From Gonatopus flavifemur (lineage: Eukaryota > Arthropoda > Insecta > Hymenoptera > Dryinidae): a DNA stretch of 64,000 bases. Where the stretch lies: the NCBI GenBank assembly GCA_018340375.1, contig JAFFJZ010000020.1, forward strand, positions 2,914,001-2,978,000. Direction: 5' to 3'. Under the pieces are notes generated by a model. That model was not told the DNA's origin. It saw nothing but the letters and a program-made list of their open reading frames with translations, and searched no databases. This document shows, piece after piece, positions 46,961-57,742 of the stretch. Each line of letters starts with the position of its first letter. The first letter of the stretch is position 1. Both the position numbers and the translations under genes were made by a program.

Positions 46961-48491
46961 TGCAACATACCCGTCATTCTTGTGACGGGCATATTTATAT
47001 TAGGCAAGACAACCTGAAAAAGAAAATATATATATTTAATAAGAGAAAAGAATGTAGACAAAATTACTTAAAATTGTTAACGATACAACCTTACCATGAT
47101 GTGATGAGCAGTGGTAGTACGAGGGTACTCTCTTCAATTTTTTTTTTAAGCCTGAAAATAAGAATATATTAATACAAGTAAGAATATGGAAGGAAGGAAC
47201 GATACCTGTTCATACCCTGACTCATCAAGTGTTGTTAATTTACCTAGAAAGAGAAAATAGAATTAAATGAATGAATATGTATTAGATAATAAGTACAAAA
47301 TAGATCTAAGGCAAAATATACTTACCTGTCAAACCGATTATCACGAAACCAACACAACCGCGAATTGAGTAACGGCCGAATTTATCACCGTCACACGCAA
47401 ACCTGACACCTCACCTGCGATTTGATAAAGATTCACGAATACTAAATACGGTAGTTGACAGTTGTCAACAAAGCGCGGCCATATTGTAAATCACGAAAGC
47501 CATTGCGCAGACGTTAGTATTATATCGCAGAGTTATCGAACCGCCATCGATCGATCGAAAGTATCGATACTCCCATCACCAGCCGCCAGGGTTCGCATAG
47601 GTAATCGAGGTTTCGCATAGGACGGGATAACTCTAACAGTATATAATAAGAGGGGTTTGAGACAGATTATTCACTCTCGACCGACTACACCTTCCTGCGA
47701 GTCGCAGAAACCATTTTAAAGAGGTGAGCGATTCAGAGTCATAGACCGGGGTTATGGTAATACCTAACACACTCAGACCGGTGGGTAAGCTAGGGTTAGT
47801 GGGAGACAATGTGCAATGTCCTTGTCTAATTAGTTTCTAGAGTCACCTAGGGAAAGGTGGGAACGAGAACTTGGTAATACCAGTTCTCAAGTAGGGGCAC
47901 AAGCACAGCCCATGGGGATCTGCAACGCTACCTTCACACGGCTGCAGCTTAGGGATTATTCATACCATACCGAATACCGTAAGATTCCCGCAATTAAAGA
48001 TTTCCTTGTTTAGCTTAACGTAGAGTCACCTAAGGAATAGACCTCTCTGTCTATCCCATCATTTATCCTGTAAATCATCCGCGATTACCGGGTTTTATTA
48101 AATTCTTTTCGTTGGAATTCACCCGCGCCGCGGAATTCAAAAGTGTGCACACTTAGGGCAGTAGAAAGTCCGGACTATTAAGTCGTATTTTAAGTTACCA
48201 ATTGTCAAAGCTATAATTGATCAAGACTGACGATCAATCCTTGTATTTGTTTTTGTAAAGATTAAAAATACTTATACTTTTGTTAATAAATTATTCTATG
48301 GTTCAAACATTAAAAATCCGTCTTATCCAGTTCTTCGTGAATAACCTGTGACCCACGTTCCCCAAGTCATCGGAAACTTACCCTGGAACCGACGAGCCAG
48401 AGGCATTGTTTTGGGGCTAAATATTACATTAATTAGAGTTGGTCAAACCCACTGACGCGTGAATAAAAATTAATGATTACGAAACGTCACA
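46961..48491 (+). repeat. 5' LTR of the gypsy element
   Basis: Starts TGCAACATACCCGTC and ends ACGAAACGTCACA. A TATA-like box (GTATATAATAAGAGG) lies at about 47640 with an initiator-like region downstream, and AATAAATT at about 48286 could serve as poly(A) signal in the 3' copy. Same length as the 3' LTR. Confidence 0.95.
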
Positions 48492-48499
48492 GATTATTT

Positions 48500-48517
48500 T
48501 GGCGCCCGAACAGGGAC
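48500..48517 (+). promoter_or_regulatory. Primer-binding site, tRNA-Lys type
   Basis: TGGCGCCCGAACAGGGAC, 8 bp after the 5' LTR, matches the complement of the 3' end of lysine tRNA (the Lys3-type site). It would prime minus-strand DNA synthesis. Confidence 0.92.
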
Positions 48518-48826
48518 ACAGTAAAGTTAATTAGTCAACGGTAATTTAGACCGAATAATCAAAGTAGAAACCTTCGCGTGCATCCAGTACACAGCTTGCA
48601 TAAATGAATTAACCCGAAAATATCCCGATTTACAGGAACCTTGCGCGGTTCGTAGAGTTTACGTCGTTTATCCTTGTTCGTACAACATCTCTTGTCAGGT
48701 TGCCCCCTTTTCGTCGAAATACATCCTCGGTGAGGGGATTGCAATCTTGAATCTGGTCTGTCGTTCTTCGTTGCATTCAAATAGGCATAAAGTTTCTCTA
48801 CCAATCAGGTTAAAGAATTAATCGAA

Positions 48827-51800
48827 ATGATTCATTCTCCGTGTCTCCCTACCAAGACTTCATGGATTTGGTCCTTGAAGAAAGAGGAAGTCATAGTAGA
48901 ACTAGAACAGAGGGGAATAGAGTACGATCCATCCACGACAGTGAGCGTGTTAAAAACTAAACTCCGTGATTTCATAGTTTCGCAGCGGTCGCGCCCGCCA
49001 AGTAAAACCCCCAGTATGGACAATCTTTCCCCCGAGGAAACAAGGAATCAAATCACTTCCGACGACAACGACCCCGAAATGGAGGGTAACCGCGTTGAAG
49101 TAGAAGATCCTCCCATCGACGAAGAGGAGGGAGAGAGAGAGAGGCTTACTCGGGAAATACGCGCTGACCTAGAGCTTGAGTTAAGGGGGGAGATACAGCG
49201 CGAATTAAAAGGCGAGTTAGATCGCTATGCCCGAACCATGACAAATAGAGAAAGGGCCCTAGTCGTAGAGCAGGAACGATTAGAGAGTGAAAGAAGTTCC
49301 ACGGATACCCTGATCATTGAATTAAGAGATAGAATCAGGGAATTGGAAAAAGAAATGAGTGCACCTCGTTCACAAGTTGAAGAAGGACCGACACCGCCAC
49401 TCAGAGTAGATACAAACGATAGCGAAATCGGGCGAGTCTTACGGAATTTCTTTAGTAACCCCTATAACAAGCCCATGAACGTGCAAGAACAGGTGCGTAA
49501 ATGGGGCGTCAGTTTTAACGGAGGATCCGGTCTCAGAACTTTTATAGAGCGAGTCGAGGAAATGAGTTCAAGTTTCCATATTCAGCCCGACCAGTTGTTG
49601 ACTTGTATTCCAATACTTTTGAAAGACAGAGCACTCCTGTGGTACCGAAATAACAAACAGAATTGGACGACCTGGGCAGACTTCATTAAAGATCTTAAAA
49701 TCTTTTACTTGCCAGTAGATGCCGACAGACAATTAGAAGACGAAATCCGAAACAGAACACAGGGTCCTAAGGAGACTGCTAGGGAATACATCACCAATTT
49801 GCAGACATTAATGAGACGCTACGGATCTATGAATGAGCAGGCACAGCTAGACAGACTCTACACAAATTTGCGTTGCGAGTACAAATTGAATATCCGCCGT
49901 CGCGAAGTAACGAACGTAGCCGATTTGATCCAGTATTCTTGTGAGTATGAGAAGGCCCTTAAAGAAGGCGAATCGTATAAGCCACCTCCTGGTGGAAAAC
50001 ACTCCATAATGCCCGAAACGGCGTACGAAGGGCCAAAGAGACCCAAGACCGGTCATGTTAACACTTTAGATTCTTCCTATAACTCTAAAACGCATTGCTG
50101 GCGCTGTGGCCAAAAAGGGCATGCGCGTTTCGATTGCCGTAATGAATCCATTCGGTTTTGCTCCCGTTGCGGCAAAACGGACGTATGGTCCTACGAGTGT
50201 ACTTGTATTGGGGTACGACCGCGTGATAGACCTTCCCCTTCGCATTCCGGCCATAATACATTCAACCAACGTCGAGTCAGTAGCGCTTCAGCTAATTCCA
50301 GGGACCAGAGTATACCCAATCCGCGAGTAAATAATGCGACACGACCGTTTGTCCCGCGCAGCGATAACGCTGCTAGGCCGTTTAATCCGCGGGCAAATAA
50401 TATTCCTCGGGCAGGTCAATCCCACGAGAATAATTTACCCTCCCGAGATTCCACGGTTCCGGTAATCATTAATGGCAATCCATCAACGCCGCATGTCACC
50501 GATATACCGGGGGAAGTAACCTCCCTAAATGTACAAGCTACCGATGGAAGGCCGCGTATTAAAGTCGAGATAGCTGGCAAAACATTTTGGGGACTGGCAG
50601 ACACGGGCGCTACTACGTCTATCATTGATAAAGCCGTTTTCGAGGAGGCTCGCGATCAAGATCTATGTACTTACATTAACCCTACTCCAAGGGATTTATC
50701 TGTCTTAGATGGTCGCAGAGTCCCAACCAGAGGCACTGCCGTTATCTTGACTAAAGTTAACGGACGGGCTATCCCACTGCCTTATTGCATAGTAGACGAT
50801 TATCACGATCACGTCTTATTTGGCGTCGATACACTCGCTAAGTTGAACTTCCAGGTAGTTTGGACAAATCTCGAAGGGGAATCCAACGTGTCGGTGCATA
50901 CTCTCGCCGCGAATCCTGTCTCTGAAACGGAAGCCCGGGAAATCATTAAGAGGGAGGTCGAAAAATTTGAGGGAATTAAAGGTCCGACCATGCTCACGGA
51001 ACATGTTATTAAAGTCTTTCCCGGCACGGAGCCCATCAAAGCCCAGTATTACCCCCGTAACCCAGCTATGCAACAAGTAATAGACGAAGAGGTGGATAAA
51101 ATGCTAGTAGACGATGTTATCGAACCCTCAAACAGTCCCTGGAGTTCTCCGATAGTTTTGGTTAAAAAGAAGAATAAAAGCTACCGATTCTGCATAGATT
51201 TCCGTAAAGTTAATAAGGTATCAGAAAAGGATGCGTATCCGCTACCCCACATTAACGATACGCTTAATAAGCTAAGAAACGCTCAATTCATTTCAACGAT
51301 TGATCTAAAGAACGGATATTGGCAGGTACCTCTCAGGGCCGGGAGTCGACCCTTTACCGCTTTCACGGTGCCGCGAAGAGGCCTATTCCAGTTCAAAGTA
51401 AGGCCGTTTGGGTTGCACTCAGCATCCGCCACGTTTCAACGTTTATTGAATAACCTGATCACTCCGGATCTTGAACCATTCGTGGAAGTATACTTGGACG
51501 ATATAATAATCGTTACCGAAACCCTAGACCAACACTTAGTCGTCTTAAAAGAGATTTTTAAAAGATTACGCGATGCTCGTCTTAGAATCAACACGGAGAA
51601 AAGCCAGTTCCTTCAAAGTCAGATAGTCTATCTCGGTCACGTGATTGACAAAGACGGAATAAGAACCGACCCGTCAAAAGTACAAGCCATTAGCCAAATC
51701 CCGACACCCACGAACGTCAAGGAACTACGCCAGTTCATTGGCATGATCTCGTGGTATCGGCGGTTCATTCCAAACTGCTCGGAGCTGACAAAGTCATTAG

Positions 51801-51905
51801 CCGCGCTTTTAAAGAAACGATCCAAATGGCTTTGGACTAATAAAGAACAGGTCCAATTCGAATCATTGAAGGACTGTCTCATCTCCGCCCCCGTCTTATC
51901 GCCGC
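48827..51905 (+). CDS. gag-pro-pol, first part (Gag, protease, RT), cut by a palindrome
   Basis: One continuous frame with no gag/pol shift. A Gag-like N-terminus is rich in acidic and coiled segments (SLKKEEVIVELEQRG; LTREIRADLELELRGEIQRE), with a capsid-like core around residues 220-380. A CCHC knuckle (CWRCGQKGHARFDC) and a second Cys cluster (CSRCGKTDVWSYECTC) lie near 50095-50205. Aspartic protease has LADTGATTSIID near 50600. RT follows with FCIDFRKVNKVSEKDAYPLP, FISTIDLKNGYWQVPL and catalytic VYLDDIIIV near 51490. The ORF as read ends at 51955, but everything after 51905 comes from the inserted palindrome. Length to the break is about 1026 codons. The start is the first ATG in frame. 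Confidence 0.93.
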
Positions 51906-52906
51906 CAGTGATGCCAGCATTTGGTCGACCGAGTCGATTTACCCTCTCCATCTGACCATTTCTCGTCCCCACCATTCCAGCCGGGAGTACGCACACATTG
52001 AAACCCGTATTGTGATTCGGAACCGGTCGGTTCACTTCGAGTCAGCTCGGACAATCGAGAGAGAACCAACTATCCGTCGGTCTTTGTCTTCTCAATATGT
52101 TTTACGATCGGCTAACTCCGTGCAAGATCGGAAAAAATTTAAAGCCCACGCGGTCGACTTACCGAAAAGTTTCACCGCTTTTTCTTTTCCAAGCGACAAT
52201 TTCATTGTAATCAGTATCGAACTGACTTACCCGGCACCCCGGGCAATTCTCGGCCGGGGCCCTTCGATAGTTTTTTCGTTTTTTTTTCAAATCAAGAGCC
52301 AGTTCAATACTGATTAATCAATTATCACGATGAAATATAAATTTGATGCATAGCATCATTTAATTGAATTAAAATCGAATATGAGTGAATAATTTTTCAA
52401 TTATTATTTATTTTTCATAAATTTTATAAGATTATTGGTTATTCTTATGACTGATTATGAAGCTTTCAAGAACTCCTATATGTATTGTATAAAAATTTTC
52501 TAATAGTTGCGTATTTCTAATCATTATTTTAAATCTTGATGATTTTTCAATGAATTTCATTAGAATTGTCAATCAATCGATGGTTGAAAAATTCTAAGAT
52601 AGTTTGGGGATCTATAATAAATGTCCTGCGGTGAATTCCATAATTTCCCCTGATAAATTAATTTTCAGAGATCACTATGATATTCCAGTAATGAGGATAA
52701 TCAAATCAACATCGATTATCAGATGTTGATCAACATCAAAATAATAAGACTGAATATTCAATTGATTGAGTGCAAATTATCTTCAATGGACTGAATAATT
52801 AGATTTGAGCATTCAAATAGATATTTCATCATTTCACGCATTATCAGTCTCTTTCCTTCGCTGCATTACTTCATAGACGTAATATGTGGATCGAAATATT
52901 ACAAGA

Positions 52907-52971
52907 CCCCATAGCCTAGCGGCAAAAGACATGTTTCTTGCGAAAGAACGGTCGGGTTCGATTCTGTGTGG
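52907..52971 (+). ncRNA. tRNA-like segment in the palindrome, left arm
   Basis: CCCCATAGCCTAGCGGC resembles an A box (TRGCNNAGYNGG), and GGTTCGATTC is a near-consensus B box, about 31 bp apart. CCCCATA can pair with TGTGTGG as an acceptor stem with one mismatch. The anticodon arm is imperfect. Could be a pseudo-tRNA or SINE-type promoter. Not claimed as a functional tRNA. Confidence 0.5.
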
Positions 52972-53660
52972 AGACATTTCATTTTTTTTTGTCATCTCTC
53001 TGGTGAATGATTAAATTTCACATCCGATTATTATTTTTTATGTCATTAAATCGTCATGTTATCAATAATCCTGATCTTTCGGAATGCACTTGCGGATTCG
53101 ACCAAGTACAGGTCCGAGTCGATTGGAAATTTCCCAAATATTCGTGTCAATGAGATATACACAGTAAAAAATTTTTCGTCAAATTCAACACACAAGCGAA
53201 TGTTAACCATTTTTCTTCACACTCAACGTGTGTTGATTCCAGAGTGACACTCACAAAGTGTTAATTTGAACTCGAATAACATTTTAATGTGTTGAAAATG
53301 AATCGATCGAACAGCATTTGATCAGTGTGTTAAATGAACACACATTAAAATGTTATTCGAGTTCAAATTAACACTTTGTGAGTGTCATTCTGGAATCAAC
53401 ACACGTTGAGTGTGAAGAAAAATGGTTAACATTCGCTTGCGTGTTGAATTTGACGAAAAATTTTTTACTGTGTATATCTCATGGCCACGAATATTTGGGA
53501 AATTTCCAATCGACTCGGACCTGTACTTGGTCGAATCCGCAAGTGCATTCCGAAAGATCAGGATTATTGATAACATGACGATTTAATGACATAAAAAATA
53601 ATAATCGGATGTGAAATTTAATCATTCACCAGAGAGATGACAAAAAAAAATGAAATGTCT

Positions 53661-53725
53661 CCACACAGAATCGAACCCGACCGTTCTTCCGCAAGAAACA
53701 TGTCTTTTGCCGCTAGGCTATGGGG
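53661..53725 (-). ncRNA. tRNA-like segment in the palindrome, right arm
   Basis: Inverted copy of 52907-52971, 65 nt, differing at one base visible in the anticodon arm (CTTGCGGAAG instead of CTTGCGAAAG). With the change, a 7-nt loop TTGCGGA is possible. Same reservations as for the left copy. Confidence 0.5.
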
Positions 53726-54737
53726 TCTTGTAATATTTCGATCCACATATTACGTCTATGAAGTAATGCAGCGAAGGAAAGAGACTGATAATGCGTGAAA
53801 TGATGAAATATCTATTTGAATGCTCAAATCTAATTATTCAGTCCATTGAAAATAATTTGCACTCAATCAATTGAATATTCAGTCTTATTATTTTGATGTT
53901 GATCAACATCTGATAATCGATGTTGATTTGATTATCCTCATTACTGGAATATCATAGTGATCTCTGAAAATTAATTTATCAGGGAAAATTATGGAATTCA
54001 CCGCAGGACATTTATCATAGATCCCCAAACTATCTTAGAATTTTTCAACCATCGATTGATTGACAATTCTAATGCAATTCATTGAAAAATCATCAAGATT
54101 TAAAATAATGATTAGAAATACGCAACTATTAGAAAATTTTTATACAATACATATAGGAGTTCTTGAAAGCTTCATAATCAGTCATAAGAATAACCAATAA
54201 TCTTATAAAATTTATGAAAAATAAATAATAATTGAAAAATTATTCACTCATATTCGATTTTAATTCAATTAAATGATGCTATGCATCAAATTTATATTTC
54301 ATCGTGATAATTGATTAATCAGTATTGAACTGGCTCTTGATTTGAAAAAAAAACGAAAAAAATATCGAAGGGCCCCGGCCGAGAATTGCCCGGGGTGCCG
54401 GGTAAGTCAGTTCGATACTGATTACAATAAAATTGTCGCTTGGAAAAGAAAAAGCGGTGAAACTTTTCGGTAAGTCGACCGCGTGGGCTTTAAATTTTTT
54501 CCGATCTTGCACGGAGTTAGCCGATTGTAAAACATATTGAGAAGACAAAGACCGACGGACAGTTGGTTCTCTCTCGATTGTCCGAGCTGACTCGAAGTGA
54601 ACCGACCGGTTCCGAATCACATGAATACGGGTTTCAATGTGTGCGTACTCCCGGCTGGAATGGTGGGGACGAGAAATGGTCAGATGGAGAGGGTAAATCG
54701 ACTCGGTCGACCAAATGCTGGCATCACTGATCGCCGC

Positions 54738-55500
54738 CTGACTTTACTAGGGAGTTCAAACTCCAAACCGACGCTAGTAAGTATGGTCTAGGGGCCGTCT
54801 TAACTCAAGATACCGATCAGGGTGAAAAAGTTATCGCGTACGCCAGTAGAACTCTCAACAAAAGCGAGGTCAACTATTCGGTTACGGAGAAGGAATGCCT
54901 AGCCGTTGTATGGGGCATTCAGAAAATGAGACCCTACTTAGAAGGGTATAAGTTCACCGTTATTACAGATCATCAATCGTTGAAATGGCTCTCCACTTTA
55001 GATAGCCCCACAGGACGCGTTGCCCGATGGAGCATTTACCTCCAACAGTTTCAGTTCGACATAATCTACAGGAAGGGAAAATTAAACAAAGTCGCTGATG
55101 CCTTATCCCGAAACCCGTGTCCCGAGAATCCCGCCGAGGATTCAGAACAAGAGCTGGAGGAGACGATAATAGTAGCGTCCATCTCTGTTCACGACCGCTG
55201 GTATCAGCAAACGCTTGACAACGTCCGTCAAGATCCCGAACGTTACCCCGAGTATTGTATTAGAAATGATAAACTCTACAAGCACGTCTTTCATAATCTT
55301 GGTTACGAAGAACGCCAAGATGCCTGGAAACTGTGCGTTCCGGAATCCGCGAGAAAACGAGTTCTGCTGGAGAATCACGACTCTCCTACCGCCGGCCATT
55401 TGGGAATAGCAAAAACTATCGCTCGCATTTCCAAGTCCTATTTCTGGCCCCGCATGAATAAAGACATCATGCGTTACGTCCAGTCTTGTCTGCCAAGAAT
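54738..55500 (+). pseudogene. gag-pro-pol, second part: RNase H and integrase zinc region
   Basis: Same frame as 48827-51905 once the palindrome and one TSD are excluded. RNase H has acidic residues in LQTDASKYGLGAVLTQ, KECLAVVWGIQKMRP and ITDHQSLKWLS, and ends KVADALSR. The integrase HHCC domain starts HDSPTAGHLGIAKT and reaches YVQSC. Near 55490-55498 the frame breaks, just where the last zinc-binding Cys is expected, and that Cys is missing. The following integrase core is in another frame, so full-length Pol cannot be made. Confidence 0.9.
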
Positions 55501-56402
55501 TCAAACCGTCTCAACAACCTACTTCCGGTATAATGGGCACCACCAATGCGACCCAACCGTGGGAAATAGTATCCGTGGACATTATAGGTCCAAAACCCCG
55601 TTCATCGAGTGGTCATTGCTACTTACTGGTGATGCAAGATAAATTCACGAAGTGGACCGAGATTCAACCGTTAAGACAAGCCAAAACTCCTGCCATTGTT
55701 AGAGCCCTGAAAGAGCGAATCATTCTAAGATTCGGCTGCCCCCGAGTAGTCATCTCCGATAACGGTAGTCAATTCGTGGGGAAAGAGTTTGTTAATTCAC
55801 TCGCCCAGTATGGAATCAGACACCAACGCACGCCCGTATACTCCCCGCAATGTAATCCCGTGGAAAGGATGAACAGAGTGATAGGTACGATGATAGGTCA
55901 ATTCATTGAAAAGACGCAAAGGTCATGGGACAAGTATATCCCTGAGCTGTCCTTCGCGATAAATACGGCGAAACATGAATCAACACAGTTTACGCCGGCG
56001 TTCCTGAATTACGGTAGGGAAATTTATCCGCCTAGGACGTTCAGGTCAGAGATAGAAAGGCAGGATGAGCCCTTACCAATCGATCACGAGGACAGATTGC
56101 GAATCCTCCAAGAGTCATTTGATTTGGTTCGGGTAAACCTGGCAAGAGCGTTTGCCAAACAAAGCCGATATTATAACGAAGATAAAGGCGATTGGGAACC
56201 CAGGGTGGGGGAGACCGTAAGCAAACGCGAACACTTCTTGTCCTCAGCCACGATTGCGTTCTCATCCAAGTTGGCACAAAGGTTTTCTACTGGATTCACA
56301 GTGAAGGCGAAAGTAGGGAATAATGTTTTCGAACTGGAAAAAGATGGAAATACTTGTCGCGTCCATCTCAAGGACATAAAGCCTAGTATTGAGAGTATGT
56401 AA
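55501..56402 (+). pseudogene. gag-pro-pol, third part: integrase core and C-terminus
   Basis: Open from about 55500 in a frame shifted from the upstream pol. The integrase core is complete: Asp in VSVDIIGPKPRS, Asp in VVISDNGSQFVGKEF and Glu in CNPVERMNRVIG. The C-terminal domain (GDWEPRVGETVSKREHF, and VHLKDIKPS at the end) closes with a stop at 56400. It would insert the reverse-transcribed DNA. The first ATG is at 55533, but this is not a natural start. Confidence 0.9.
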
Positions 56403-56469
56403 GGATTGGTCGTTGAACCAGTAGTCACTTCTAAACCATGTACGTAATTTATTTGGAATATTTGTTTTT

Positions 56470-56483
56470 TTTTTCATATTAGC
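56470..56483 (+). promoter_or_regulatory. Candidate splice acceptor before ORF3
   Basis: TTTTTTTTTCATATTAG, a long pyrimidine run followed by AG, lies just before the ATG of the downstream ORF. It would allow the ORF to be expressed from a spliced RNA, as env is in gypsy. A donor was not located. Confidence 0.45.
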
Positions 56484-56489
56484 GTCAAC

Positions 56490-57308
56490 ATGAGCGACCC
56501 GTCCGATAAACCGTCATCGTCTTCCGAGAAGAGTGGGGAGAGGGTCAGAGATAAGTTGAGACGTTTATACGCCGGCTCAACACCGACTTGTCTTAATAAG
56601 GCAAGGAAGTCCGTACCGACATCAAGAAACTTCGCGCCCAAAGCCCGCGGCGATTTTCTCAAGCAGGCAGTGCCAGCGCCGAGTCAAGGATCGAAGCTCA
56701 AGGGGTCGACGACAAAAGTGGCCGAGGTACCGTCAGGGTTATGCGATTCGTCGGCTGGTATACAAAAGAAAACTGCGAAAGGGCCAATTACGGTTCCCGC
56801 GGCCAAACGAACCGCGACTCTCTCTCGAGGGGATTGTTTTTCTGAAGAGGTTCCTTCACTGGGAGCGAGGACCAAGAGTGGTGTTCATAGAAACGGCAAT
56901 CCGTCAACTGTGGCCGTGGAGAAACCGGCATCAGCATCGATCCCGCCCTATGATCCGGCGAACCCCGGTTTCGAGCCTCCTGCCAAACGCCCGGTATTAA
57001 GAAACATGGCGAACCTAACCACAGGACGACCAAGCGAGGTGACGGGTACTCCGTCGGAGCGAAACCATCAACCGTTATCTGATGCGGCCAGAACAGTGGA
57101 AGCGTTGCTCCTGAAGCAGCGAGAGTTGCTGACGAAGGACAACTATCGTCTTCCGAACACAGGGCTCACCAGGATTCCCGTCTCCCAAGACTACAACCAG
57201 CTCAGTCCGTCCACCCCACCAATGGGACGGTTCTCACCCGAGCGCCTCACGCCTCGATTTGGAGGCAGTCCGTCGGCATCCTACCAGAAAGCGATTCCTG
57301 GCCGTTGA
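56490..57308 (+). CDS. ORF3 of the gypsy element, unknown function
   Basis: 272 codons, intact, between pol and the polypurine tract. It starts MSDPSDKPSSSSEKSGERVR and is rich in Ser, Pro, Arg and Lys. There is no signal peptide, no hydrophobic segment and no zinc or catalytic motif, so it is not an envelope protein despite its position. Its GC content and codon pattern are like those of gag-pol. Composition suggests a disordered, possibly nucleic-acid-binding protein. The frame is uninterrupted while pol is broken. No family was recognised. Confidence 0.7.
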   Translation: MSDPSDKPSSSSEKSGERVRDKLRRLYAGSTPTCLNKARKSVPTSRNFAPKARGDFLKQAVPAPSQGSKLKGSTTKVAEVPSGLCDSSAGIQKKTAKGPITVPAAKRTATLSRGDCFSEEVPSLGARTKSGVHRNGNPSTVAVEKPASASIPPYDPANPGFEPPAKRPVLRNMANLTTGRPSEVTGTPSERNHQPLSDAARTVEALLLKQRELLTKDNYRLPNTGLTRIPVSQDYNQLSPSTPPMGRFSPERLTPRFGGSPSASYQKAIPGR

Positions 57309-57730
57309 CAGGAAGGGCTTTCGTTGGAGCATCACCGGGGGAAAGGGTAAAATTCCGGTACAACCGAAATAACTCCGTGAATTGTTCATTTTAAGTATTA
57401 CTTTTGTGTTCCTGGCGAAGTAAGCTATCTAGTATTAAGGAATGTGATTACGACTGTGATTTATGAGGTGATAACCATTTATTCGTTTTTGTTTTGTACT
57501 CTCTTGATTTTTTTTTGTATATATGAGATTGAAGTGTAAGATCTGTTTTATATGTTTACCCGAGTCTAAGGAGAATTGTTTTTACAAAAGTATTTAAAAA
57601 GAAAGTCATAATAATATATATATATACGTATTAAATTATAGAAAAAGTTAGATTACTTTGATTACGCCCACACCTCCATCGCGTAGAATAAGAAAAGGAC
57701 ACTCTTAAGAATCGCATCCTTTTCTTTTCT
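57309..57730. other. Untranslated region between ORF3 and polypurine tract
   Basis: AT-rich, with a short (TA)n at about 57615. No gene is seen. Confidence 0.5.
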
Positions 57731-57742
57731 AAGAAAGAGGGG
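57731..57742 (+). promoter_or_regulatory. Polypurine tract
   Basis: AAGAAAGAGGGG directly abuts the 3' LTR. It is the expected primer for plus-strand DNA synthesis. Confidence 0.9.

Larger units (their letters stand above)
51906..54729. mobile_element. 2.8-kb near-perfect palindrome with hAT-type ends
   Basis: The arms, about 1.4 kb each (51906-~53300 and ~53345-54729), are almost identical inverted copies around a ~45-bp spacer. The ends are CAGTGATGCCAGCATTTGG and its complement. The exact 8-bp duplication ATCGCCGC is at 51898-51905 and 54730-54737, so it integrated as one hAT-type unit. Removing it and one TSD restores the pol frame. No transposase is encoded; the mirrored ORFs (63-101 codons) look incidental. 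Each arm has a tRNA-like segment. Confidence 0.95.

Noticed and set aside
52907..53725. Functional tRNA genes
   Set aside because: A and B boxes match, but the D and anticodon stems pair poorly; kept only as tRNA-like.
52012..54620. Mirrored 101-codon ORFs (52012-52317 and 54315-54620) in the palindrome
   Set aside because: They are inverted copies of one stretch with no protein motif; identity follows from the palindrome.
56490..57308. Envelope protein, given its place after pol
   Set aside because: No signal peptide, transmembrane segment or cysteine pattern; composition is basic and low-complexity.
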